Shown here: positions 26,966-34,724 of the stretch, piece by piece
Numbering within the stretch: position 1 is the stretch's first letter
Layout of the letters: every line of letters begins with the position of its first letter
Source: Chitinophaga pinensis
GTDB lineage: Bacteria; Bacteroidota; Bacteroidia; Chitinophagales; Chitinophagaceae
Length of the DNA stretch: 53,437 bases
Assembly: GCA_945878115.1 (NCBI GenBank)
Contig: CAMDVD010000020.1
Location: forward strand, 1-53,437
Reading direction: 5' to 3'
Program-made: the position numbers and the translations under genes
The notes under the pieces: model-generated
What the model saw: only the letters and a program-made list of their open reading frames with translations
What the model was told of the DNA's origin: nothing
Database searches by the model: none

Positions 26966-28939
26966 ATGCTTTTATCACTGAACAATATCACATTTGAATT
27001 TGGCGCGCGGAAAATTTTGGAAGATGCTTCTTGGCATATTTACGAAGGAGAAAGAATTGGATTAATTGGACCGAATGGAACCGGAAAATCTACTTTATTA
27101 AAAATATTGATTGGCGAATATTCTGTTTCTAGCGGACAAGTTACGCGAGCTAAAAATTTATCGATTGGTTATTTTCACCAAGACTTGCAAAGTTTGGATA
27201 CGGACGAAAATATTCAACGAGTTGCCATGTCGGCTTATGAAAAAGCATTGGAGATTGAGCGTGAAATCAAGAAACTAGAAATTGAATTGGAGCAAAAGGA
27301 AGATGAAAAAAAATTGCATCGTCTTGCTGATTTGCACCATGATTTTGAAATTGCTGGCGGTTATGAAATGGAATATAAAGCTGCCGAAATATTAGAAGGT
27401 CTTGGTTTCTCCACTGCAGATTTGACGCGTTCTTTCAAGGAATTTTCTGGCGGCTGGCGTATGCGTGTGTTGCTTGGAAAAATGATTTTACAAAACCCGG
27501 ATATTCTATTGCTGGATGAACCTACCAATCACTTGGATTTGCCTTCTATTGAATGGATAGAACGCTATTTGTCTGGCTATCCTGGTACGGTAATTATTGT
27601 GTCGCATGATCGATATTTCTTGGATAAAATGGTGACGAAGATTGTGGAGATTTCGCAACAAACATTGAATTTATACACTGGAGATTATACCTATTACGAA
27701 CAAGAAAAGGAAATAAGATCTGAATTTCAACAAAGAGAATTTGATAACCAACAAGAGTTTATTGCACAACAAGAGCGGTTTATTGATCGATTTAAAGCGA
27801 AGGCGTCTAAGGCGAAGCAAGCACAGAGTTTGGTCAAAAAATTAGACAGATTAGAACGGATTGATGCACCCATAGCCGAGACTGCGAAAATTAGTTTTCG
27901 ATTTGTAGTTGGCAATCAACCCGGTAGAGTTTTAACGACGATGGAAAAAGTGTCGAAAAGTTATGGGGATTTACATATTTTAAAGGAAGCAGATGCAGAG
28001 GTAAATCGTGGTGATAAAATTGCTTTAATTGGTGCAAACGGAAAGGGGAAATCCACTTTGTTGCGCCTAATTGCTGGTGATGAAAAATTTGGTGGAACGA
28101 TTACCACAGGGCATAATGCAGAGATTTCATTTTATGCCCAACATCAGTTGGAAGCATTGAATATGAATGATGATATTCTAGATGAATTAAAACATTGTGG
28201 CAGTGGAAAAACAGAGCAAGAACTTCGTGAATTAATGGGTTGTTTTTTGTTTAAGGGAGATGATATTTATAAAAAAATTAGAATACTTTCTGGAGGTGAA
28301 AAAGCACGTGTAGCGTTAGCAAAAACCATCATCAGTAAATCCAATTATTTACTACTGGATGAACCTACCAATCACTTGGATTTTTCATCCGTAAAAATGT
28401 TGGTACAAGCATTAAATAAATTTGAAGGTACTTATGTTTTTGTTTCGCATGATCGTTATTTTATTCAGAATGCCGCGACCCAAATATGGGAAATTGTAGA
28501 TGGAAAAATAAATGTGTTTGACGGTTCATTTGACGAATGGGAAGAACATAAGAGACGTAAGGCTTTGAATGCAAAACAACAAAGTGAAGATGCCAAACAA
28601 GAAATTAAAGCAACGAAAATAGAGAATGCTTCTGCTGTAGCAGCTGCTGCACAAGTGGTGGCGGAAAATAAAAGCCATGCAAATACCAATGTAAATAAAG
28701 AAAAAAATAAAGAGGAAAAAAGGATACGACAAAAATTTACGAAGCTAGAAGAAGAACTTGCCAAACTCAATGAAGAAAAGGATAGACTAGAATCTGTGTT
28801 GGCATTGCCTGATACCTACACGAATAAAATTCTCTTTCAGAATACAGAGTCTAGTTACCATTCTATCAAATTAAAAATTGATTATTTACAACCTGAATAT
28901 GAAACTCTTTTTGAACAATTAATGCAATTTGAATCTTAA
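26966..28939 (+). CDS. ABC-F family ATPase
   Basis: A cytoplasmic protein of 657 residues with two ABC cassettes and no membrane domain. The first has GPNGTGKST, FSGGWRMR and LLLDEPTNHLDL; the second has GANGKGKST, LSGGEKARV and LLLDEPTNHLDF. Between them is the Lys/Glu-rich P-site interaction linker (about 240-300), and a charged coiled-coil tail follows. ABC-F proteins act on the ribosome E site. This one is of the YdiF/Uup-like type; resistance to a drug cannot be inferred. The ATG at 26966 (MLLSLNNITFEFG) is preferred to the TTG at 26909 because cassettes of this family start there. The S9 peptidase follows 9 nt later. Confidence 0.92.
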   Translation: MLLSLNNITFEFGARKILEDASWHIYEGERIGLIGPNGTGKSTLLKILIGEYSVSSGQVTRAKNLSIGYFHQDLQSLDTDENIQRVAMSAYEKALEIEREIKKLEIELEQKEDEKKLHRLADLHHDFEIAGGYEMEYKAAEILEGLGFSTADLTRSFKEFSGGWRMRVLLGKMILQNPDILLLDEPTNHLDLPSIEWIERYLSGYPGTVIIVSHDRYFLDKMVTKIVEISQQTLNLYTGDYTYYEQEKEIRSEFQQREFDNQQEFIAQQERFIDRFKAKASKAKQAQSLVKKLDRLERIDAPIAETAKISFRFVVGNQPGRVLTTMEKVSKSYGDLHILKEADAEVNRGDKIALIGANGKGKSTLLRLIAGDEKFGGTITTGHNAEISFYAQHQLEALNMNDDILDELKHCGSGKTEQELRELMGCFLFKGDDIYKKIRILSGGEKARVALAKTIISKSNYLLLDEPTNHLDFSSVKMLVQALNKFEGTYVFVSHDRYFIQNAATQIWEIVDGKINVFDGSFDEWEEHKRRKALNAKQQSEDAKQEIKATKIENASAVAAAAQVVAENKSHANTNVNKEKNKEEKRIRQKFTKLEEELAKLNEEKDRLESVLALPDTYTNKILFQNTESSYHSIKLKIDYLQPEYETLFEQLMQFES

Positions 28940-28948
28940 TTATCCAAC

Positions 28949-31102
28949 ATGAAAAAAATAGTATTTGTTCTTTTTATCCTTCCATTTTTTGCAATTGCAC
29001 AAAAGAAAAATTTAACCATGACTGAAGCTGTCAATGGCATGACCACAACACTTGCGGTGAGCAATTTGAAACAATTGCAATGGATGGGCAATACGGATTA
29101 CTATTCTTATGTAATAAATAATGATTCTGCAAAAGTGATTAACGCATATAGTCCGGTAACTTTTGCAACACAGCCTATTATGACATTGGCTAAAATGAAT
29201 GAAGAATTGGAATCCGTCAAATTGCCTGCATTGACTGCTATTCCTAGCATACATTGGTTAAGTAATACTTCTTTTTATATTCACAACGATAATAAATATA
29301 TTCAATTCAACACAACTGCTAAAGATACATTGGCAGTGGATGTCATCGCTACCTTGCCCGATACCACAAAGGATGAAATGCTGTGCGAAAAGAATATGCA
29401 AATCGCTTATACTGCATCGAATAATTTATTTATACATGCTAAACATGGTTGTGTGGTGCAGCTTACACAAGATGGAAGTGAGGATATTGTATATGGTCAT
29501 TCTGTTCATCGTGAAGAATTCGGTATCACAAAAGGATTGTTTTGGTCGCCTAGTGGTGACAAGCTTGCCTTCTATCGCATGGATCAAAGTATGGTCGAAA
29601 ACTATCCAATTGTGAATTGGGGTGTAACACCAGCTGTAGTCAAAAATATCAAGTATCCAATGGCTGGACGTAACTCGCACCATGTAACCTTGGGTGTGTA
29701 TGATACAAAATCTACTCGATTATTTTATTTGCAAACTGGTGAGCCAGCAGATCAATATTTGACCTCTGTTACTTGGAGTCCTGACGAAAAATATATTTAT
29801 GTAGCCTTACTCAACCGAGATCAAAATCATTTGAAGTTAAATCAATATGATGCGGTGAATGGAGAATTTGTGAAGACATTATTGGAAGAAGAAAATGAAA
29901 AATATGTTGAACCGCAACATGAACTTTATTTTATACATGAGGTTGCCAATCAATTTGTTTGGTGGAGTCAACGAGATGGTTTCATGCATTTGTATTTGTA
30001 TAAAACAGATGGCACGTTAATCAAACAACTCACCAAAGGCAATTGGGTGGTGAATGAAATATTAGGATTTAATAAAAAATCACAAGAAATAATATACACT
30101 TCTTCGGAAGCATCTCCTATGCAAAAAAATGTATACGCTGTAAATATGAACACAGCCAACATGCGAAGAATTTCCACTACTTTGGCAACGCATACTGCAG
30201 CTTTAAGTAAAAGCGGAACCTTCCTGATCGATGCATTTACTTCCGAAAAAATACCTAGAAATATTGAAATAACGAATGTGATTACGAAGCAAGAAAAGAG
30301 ATTATTGACGGCTTCTAATCCACTCGAAAATTATCAATTATCTACAGTGCAATTGGTGCATTTGTATGCGGATGATAGTACATTATTATACGGCAAATTA
30401 ATGTTGCCTTATAATTTTGATTCCACTAAAAAATATCCTGTCATTGTTTATTTATACAATGGACCGCATGTGCAATTAAACAAAGATGCATTTCCATATA
30501 GTGGAAACCTTTGGTACGACTACATGACAGAGAAAGGTTATATCGTATTTGTTATGGATGGACGAGGAAGTTGGAACAGAGGATTTGCATTTGAAAGTAT
30601 TATTCATCGACAATTGGGAACTGTAGAAATGAAGGATCAAATGCTTGGTGTTGACTATTTGAAATCTTTAGCGTTTGTAGATACGAATAGATTGGGCATA
30701 CATGGTTGGAGCTACGGCGGGTTCATGACTACTTCGTTTATGTTACGTCAACCATCAGTTTTTAAATGTGGGGTTGCTGGTGGTCCCGTATTGGATTGGA
30801 GCATGTATGAAATCATGTATGGTGAACGTTATATGGATACACCACAACAAAATCCTGATGGGTATAAAGCGAATGTATTATTGGATAAAGTGAAAAATTT
30901 AAAAGGTAAATTACTGCTCATTCATGGCACAGATGATGATGTCGTAGTATGGGAACACAGTATTAAATTAATCAAGAAGAGTGTGGATGAAGGCATTCAA
31001 TTGGATTATTTTGTTTACCCAGGGCATCCGCATAATGTGCGTGGAAAAGATCGTGTGCATTTGATGCAAAAGATTACCAATTATTTTGATAGTAATTTGT
31101 AA
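28949..31102 (+). CDS. S9 family (DPP IV-type) prolyl peptidase
   Basis: An exported serine peptidase of 717 residues that cleaves after proline (dipeptidyl peptidase IV type). The signal peptide ends around FAIAQ. The N-terminal two thirds form a DPPIV-type beta-propeller (FWSPSGDKLAFYRMD, TWSPDEKYIYV). The catalytic domain has the nucleophile Ser588 in GWSYGGFM, the acid in HGTDDDVV, and His695 in GHPHNV. DGRGSWNRG precedes the nucleophile as in the DPP IV subfamily. It lies 9 nt after the ABC-F gene and probably shares its transcript. Confidence 0.93.
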   Translation: MKKIVFVLFILPFFAIAQKKNLTMTEAVNGMTTTLAVSNLKQLQWMGNTDYYSYVINNDSAKVINAYSPVTFATQPIMTLAKMNEELESVKLPALTAIPSIHWLSNTSFYIHNDNKYIQFNTTAKDTLAVDVIATLPDTTKDEMLCEKNMQIAYTASNNLFIHAKHGCVVQLTQDGSEDIVYGHSVHREEFGITKGLFWSPSGDKLAFYRMDQSMVENYPIVNWGVTPAVVKNIKYPMAGRNSHHVTLGVYDTKSTRLFYLQTGEPADQYLTSVTWSPDEKYIYVALLNRDQNHLKLNQYDAVNGEFVKTLLEEENEKYVEPQHELYFIHEVANQFVWWSQRDGFMHLYLYKTDGTLIKQLTKGNWVVNEILGFNKKSQEIIYTSSEASPMQKNVYAVNMNTANMRRISTTLATHTAALSKSGTFLIDAFTSEKIPRNIEITNVITKQEKRLLTASNPLENYQLSTVQLVHLYADDSTLLYGKLMLPYNFDSTKKYPVIVYLYNGPHVQLNKDAFPYSGNLWYDYMTEKGYIVFVMDGRGSWNRGFAFESIIHRQLGTVEMKDQMLGVDYLKSLAFVDTNRLGIHGWSYGGFMTTSFMLRQPSVFKCGVAGGPVLDWSMYEIMYGERYMDTPQQNPDGYKANVLLDKVKNLKGKLLLIHGTDDDVVVWEHSIKLIKKSVDEGIQLDYFVYPGHPHNVRGKDRVHLMQKITNYFDSNL

Positions 31103-31127
31103 AGGGAGTTAATGATTTAATCAGGAA

Positions 31128-31217
31128 TTTTATTTGGGCGGCATACACGCTTTTCGCTGCAATCTTTTTGCTTCAAGGCAAGCAAAAAGGATTTTCGCTA
31201 CAATCGTTGCCGCAATG
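31128..31217 (+). repeat. Dispersed ~90-bp intergenic repeat, copy 2
   Basis: TTTGGGCGGCATACACGC ... ATCGTTGCCGCAATGC with an internal CTTTTTGCTT / AAGCAAAAAG hairpin. It matches the minus strand of 236-325 over its whole length with scattered substitutions. Confidence 0.75.
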
Positions 31218-31266
31218 CACGTCCATGGAAGATTGTTTTGCAGTGTAATATTTTCCTGTCAATGTC

Positions 31267-31295
31267 CTATCGGTTGGTGTCCCACCAACCGATAG
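31267..31295. repeat. Perfect 13-bp-arm hairpin repeat
   Basis: CTATCGGTTGGTG / CACCAACCGATAG arms around a 3-nt loop. A second, slightly shorter copy lies at 31586-31610, and relatives at 5826-5850, 5904-5930 and 6793-6814. Confidence 0.85.
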
Positions 31296-31337
31296 AGTAA
31301 AGTAAAACTTTAGTTGATCCCATGCGATAAGGTAAAT

Positions 31338-31463
31338 TTATAAACCTGAATTTTGCAATTCACCTTTTGCATTTGTATGCGTAATATTTATTTTTTCTTG
31401 AGCAACAATAACGGGTTCATGCACACCATCGTATTGAATAATAATGATATTGTTTTCATGTAC
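31338..31463 (-). pseudogene. Decayed duplicate of the radical SAM gene 3' end
   Basis: The minus-strand translation reads NIIIIQYDGVHEPVIV ... GELQNSGL-stop. This aligns with the intact C-terminus YLFIIQYDGVQQPIIL ... MNQLQNSSL-stop encoded at 31637 onward. No start or upstream part is present. The hairpin-to-stop distance is similar for both copies (about 43 and 27 nt), so the ~300-bp unit 'hairpin + gene tail' appears to have been duplicated and this outer copy has decayed. Confidence 0.8.
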
Positions 31464-31475
31464 TATCTCTCACCC

Positions 31476-31564
31476 TAGGTTTGTGTCCTCACAAACCTAA
31501 CTAAATGCAAGTATCTAGATTGAAAATAATAGGATAGTAATGGTTTGTGAAGACACAAAACCAT
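31476..31564. repeat. Two further hairpins in the 31.1-31.6 kb spacer
   Basis: TAGGTTTGTG / CACAAACCTA at 31476-31499, and ATGGTTTGTG / CACAAAACCAT at 31540-31564. They share the GTTTGTG arm and face a common 40-nt interval. Role unknown; they could terminate the radical SAM or S9 transcripts. Confidence 0.6.
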
Positions 31565-31585
31565 GGGGTCAAATCGTGTTGTTCC

Positions 31586-31610
31586 TATCGGTTGGTGTCC
31601 CACCAACCGA
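31586..31610. repeat. Hairpin repeat next to the radical SAM stop
   Basis: CTATCGGTTGGTG and CACCAACCGA arms with a TCC loop; a second copy of the element at 31267-31295, ending 26 nt before the radical SAM stop codon. Confidence 0.8.
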
Positions 31611-31636
31611 AATTCCGAAGTCGTTTTGACAAGAAT

Positions 31637-33340
31637 TTATAAAGAAGAATTTTGCAATTGATTCATTGCTATTTTATGCGTTGAATCTAAATTTTCTGGA
31701 GTAAGAATAATTGGTTGTTGAACTCCATCATATTGAATAATGAACAAATAATTTCCTTGAACTAGATGTTGTTTTGTATCCAATAATGTAAAATCGAAAT
31801 CCAAATTAAATATGAGATAACGATGTTTTTTAGTCTGTAATTGAAGTTGTTGTATCACTTCATTTTTTTGCTCTTTCGAAACTTCAGGTATAATAAATGC
31901 ACCAGGTTTTACTTTATGTTGCAAGGAATAATCAATCGCTAATAATTGTTTTAGTATACGATCCTCTGCATGATGCATGTTTAAATATTCATGAACAATT
32001 TCAAATAAATCTTTCAGCGTATGTCGATGATAATCTTTGGTTTTGCCAAATAATTCGCCGATACCCAATAAGAAATCAAAGGCACTATAATTCGTAGAAA
32101 CATATTTTAAGGTATGGATAATTCGCTTTTTATTCCAATACGCTTCTAATCCAAATTCCATTAGTGTAATCAGGTGTAACTCCTGTGCCGACAAATATTT
32201 ACTAGAAATAATTTGATAGGGTGGAAGAGGATCATATTTGTATTCATGTTGTTGATGCTTGTCGCGCATCGGTGTGCCTTTCAAGAATTTTAAAAAGCCA
32301 AGTTGTAATTCAGGTGCAAATAATTTAAATACTTCTTCAACACTATATTTTATATCAGCCCAATAATCAAGCGGCAAGCCAACAATTAAATCTAAATGCA
32401 TTTCTATTTTATCTTGCACTTGTTCAATAACACCTTTTGTCTTTAGAAAATTTTGTTTGCGACTCACTTCTAAATTTGCGAGTTGGTTGACAGTTTGTAT
32501 ACCTATTTCAAAACGGAACAAACCTTTAGGTACCTTCTCTTTTATGAATTGAATAATGTCTGGATGCAAAATGTCGGCAGTGATTTCAAATTGAAATACA
32601 TTTTGTGCTTGATGATGATCCAGAATAAATTGAAATATCTCTAAAGTAAAATCTTTTTTTACATTGAAAGTTCGATCTAAAAATTTAATTACTCTGCCAT
32701 GCTGCATCATGTGCAAGAGATTTAATTTAATATCTGCCATTGGCAAATAGCGAACTTTATTGTCTAGGCTTGCCAAGCAAAATTCACATTTATAAGGACA
32801 TCCTCTCGACGTTTCTATGTATAATACTTTATTAAATAAATCTTTTGGCGGATCATATTGGTAAGGATTTTTATCTACCAATTCATTCAGATCAAATTGC
32901 TTTATTGTAGGTAAATAATGAATCTGCTCATTTTGTTTATGTACTATTCCAAGAATGCCATGGATATTTGGATAAGCCTGAATGAATTGCTGAAAGGGCG
33001 TTTCGCCTTCTCCGATGACAATATAATCTATTTCATCCATGGCAATAACGGGTTCCCATTCATAACTAACTTCTGGTCCACCCAACATAATTTTTATGTG
33101 AGGATTCAATGCTTTTATTTTTTGAACCACGGATAAAGTCTGTGTAAAATTCCAGATGTAACAACTGAAAGCAACCACATCAAATGCTGCACAATAAGCT
33201 GCTATTTCATCCTTATTTTCTTTAATGGTAAATTCTTTCCAAGCTAAATCTGCATGGTCTTTATTTAAGGAATACAAAATTCGGATAGCCAAATTGCTAT
33301 GTATATATTTTGCATTTAATGTTGCCAATAGTATTTTCAT
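31637..33340 (-). CDS. B12-binding-domain radical SAM protein with DUF4080-like C-terminus
   Basis: A 567-residue radical SAM enzyme. The N-terminal 130 residues resemble a cobalamin-binding domain (MKILLATLNAKYIHSNLAIRIL; MLGGPEVSYE; VIGEGETPFQQF). The iron-sulfur motif CxxxCxxC is in TSRGCPYKCEFCLAS (about residues 180-194). A TIM-barrel segment with FEIGIQTVN and HLDLIVGLP follows. The C-terminal 170 residues look like DUF4080. Substrate unknown. The start at 33340 (MKILLAT) is preferred over 33382 because homologues start there. The 3' end has a decayed duplicate at 31338-31463. Confidence 0.88.
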   Translation of the reverse strand: MKILLATLNAKYIHSNLAIRILYSLNKDHADLAWKEFTIKENKDEIAAYCAAFDVVAFSCYIWNFTQTLSVVQKIKALNPHIKIMLGGPEVSYEWEPVIAMDEIDYIVIGEGETPFQQFIQAYPNIHGILGIVHKQNEQIHYLPTIKQFDLNELVDKNPYQYDPPKDLFNKVLYIETSRGCPYKCEFCLASLDNKVRYLPMADIKLNLLHMMQHGRVIKFLDRTFNVKKDFTLEIFQFILDHHQAQNVFQFEITADILHPDIIQFIKEKVPKGLFRFEIGIQTVNQLANLEVSRKQNFLKTKGVIEQVQDKIEMHLDLIVGLPLDYWADIKYSVEEVFKLFAPELQLGFLKFLKGTPMRDKHQQHEYKYDPLPPYQIISSKYLSAQELHLITLMEFGLEAYWNKKRIIHTLKYVSTNYSAFDFLLGIGELFGKTKDYHRHTLKDLFEIVHEYLNMHHAEDRILKQLLAIDYSLQHKVKPGAFIIPEVSKEQKNEVIQQLQLQTKKHRYLIFNLDFDFTLLDTKQHLVQGNYLFIIQYDGVQQPIILTPENLDSTHKIAMNQLQNSSL

Positions 33341-33552
33341 GGAGTGCGTGAAGATAGATAAATTAAAGATTATGCTTTGCAATTCCTTAGTTTTTTATCT
33401 TATCCATTTTATATCCAATTCATCTTTAATGCAAGAAATTACACAATCAAGGTGCAGATGTAAATCCATAAACCGATCTAGATACTCTATTTGCACCTTC
33501 TCTTTTGATTTGGTTACCAAATCTTGTTATGTTGTAATGAAACAACGTAACT

Positions 33553-33869
33553 TCTTAGAAACTTGGAGCTGTGGCCCGTTCACAGTAGCGGCTATTAATA
33601 ATTATGATTTTACAACAGCTGCGAATAAGGCATATGGCAATAATCAAAAAGACGGAATGAATGAAAATATTTGGTTGATGTATAATGGCGATATTAACCA
33701 AGATGGCTCTGTAGATGCAACCGATTTTTTATTTTGAGATGTGGATATACAAAGCTTTGCTAGTGGCTACTACGCATCCGATTTAAATGGAGATGGTACT
33801 GTGGATGGCTCCGATTTTTTAATGCTTGATATCAATATCCAAAGTTTTATTACAAGTGTTACACCATAG
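33553..33869 (+). pseudogene. C-terminal fragment of a secreted protein with dockerin-like repeats
   Basis: One frame reads ETWSCGPFTVAAINNYDFTT, then YNGDINQDGSVDATDFLF, a TGA at 33735-33737, and continues in the same frame as DVDIQSFASGYYASDLNGDG ... GSDFLMLDINIQSF to a TAG at 33867. The two DINQDGSVDATDF / DLNGDGTVDGSDF blocks are dockerin/EF-hand-like calcium loops common at the ends of Bacteroidota exported proteins. There is no start, signal peptide or upstream domain, so this is a remnant of a larger gene. The flanking stretch 33341-33552 holds no clear gene; a 41-codon minus-strand frame there (33395-33520) is unsupported. Confidence 0.75.
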
Positions 33870-34036
33870 TGAGTTTTGATTTTTTAAGTGGTAATACAAA
33901 AGTTATGTGCAACCCTATTAGACACAATACTCTTGTTTCCTTAAGAACAAATCACAAAAAAAAATACAAAACGATAAAAAACTTAAACTTGTAAATTAAA
34001 TATGTACTTTGGCACAAAATTTTAAATTAAAAAAGA

Positions 34037-34222
34037 ATGTTTAAAAAATTTACAACCGCAGACAAGTTTCTATTTGTTGCAGCACTTTTGTCATTGATAT
34101 TTTCCGAGATTCTTTATTTTCAAGGCAATAAAGCAGATGGTACATTCATTGGAATATGGGTACCTTCAATACTAGCATTTGGAATTTACCTTAAACTAAT
34201 TAACAATAATAAAAATGACTGA
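34037..34222 (+). CDS. Small two-helix membrane protein
   Basis: A 61-residue protein with two hydrophobic segments (KFLFVAALLSLIFSEILYF and GTFIGIWVPSILAFGIYL) joined by a short polar loop QGNKADGT. The end is Lys/Asn-rich. I recall similar short proteins in other Bacteroidota but know no function. Its stop overlaps the start of the next tiny gene by 8 nt, which supports both being translated. No near relative in this window. Confidence 0.65.
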   Translation: MFKKFTTADKFLFVAALLSLIFSEILYFQGNKADGTFIGIWVPSILAFGIYLKLINNNKND

Positions 34223-34313
34223 TTTAATACCATATTTTGCAGGACTAATTACTTTACTTTTTGGCTTTGGATTTGCCCTTGCCCTTGTAAAAGATGGAAA
34301 AGTTAAAGAATAA
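34215..34313 (+). CDS. Tiny single-helix membrane protein
   Basis: A 32-residue frame starting at the ATG at 34215, inside the last codons of the previous gene: MTDLIPYFAGLITLLFGFGF then ALALVKDGKVKE. One membrane helix with a short charged tail. The overlap, the matching hydrophobic character and the clean stop suggest a translationally coupled pair. It is short, so coding status is inferred. The stretch 34314-34724 that follows has no gene; it contains one hairpin and the typA promoter. Confidence 0.5.
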   Translation: MTDLIPYFAGLITLLFGFGFALALVKDGKVKE

Positions 34314-34557
34314 AAACTATTCTTTACTCTAAACTAAATTCTCAAGAAGTATTTTGAAACCCGAAGTAATTCTGGCATAATTAAAGATCTTTTTTTCTTA
34401 TGAATTTTTAGGATGAATACTTAAATCCTCTTTAAATGTCCATAGTTTCAATGATGGATAGTAACTAATTTAAATGGAGTGATTGCATCCTTATAGATAT
34501 AGTTTGCAAATGACTAATTTTAAACAACCATCTATGAATAATATTTTTTACGCCTTT

Positions 34558-34575
34558 GTTGGTGTTATCACCAAC
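34558..34575. repeat. GTTGGTG hairpin
   Basis: GTTGGTG / CACCAAC arms around TTAT. The arm matches the inner part of the CTATCGGTTGGTG family (31267, 31586). It lies in the gap before typA. Confidence 0.55.
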
Positions 34576-34678
34576 GATTTTATACCCCTTGGTTTTTTAG
34601 ATACAGTTAGTTTCGTATATTAATCTTTACTTAACTCATTATCTTGCCTTAGGATGCCATTTTCAAAATTATTAAGCC

Positions 34679-34686
34679 TACCTTCG
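34679..34686 (+). promoter_or_regulatory. -7 box of typA
   Basis: TACCTTCG, a TAnnTTCG variant, 38 nt before the ATG at 34725. Confidence 0.45.
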
Positions 34687-34724
34687 CACCCTTTTTGTAA
34701 ATAACGCAAAAAGAGAACACTTAT

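Noticed and set aside
33225-33737. Plus-strand 170-codon ORF as one gene
   Set aside because: The first half overlaps the radical SAM start in antisense and has unlikely composition. Only the last ~60 codons resemble a protein, and that similarity continues past the stop, so it is a pseudogene tail.
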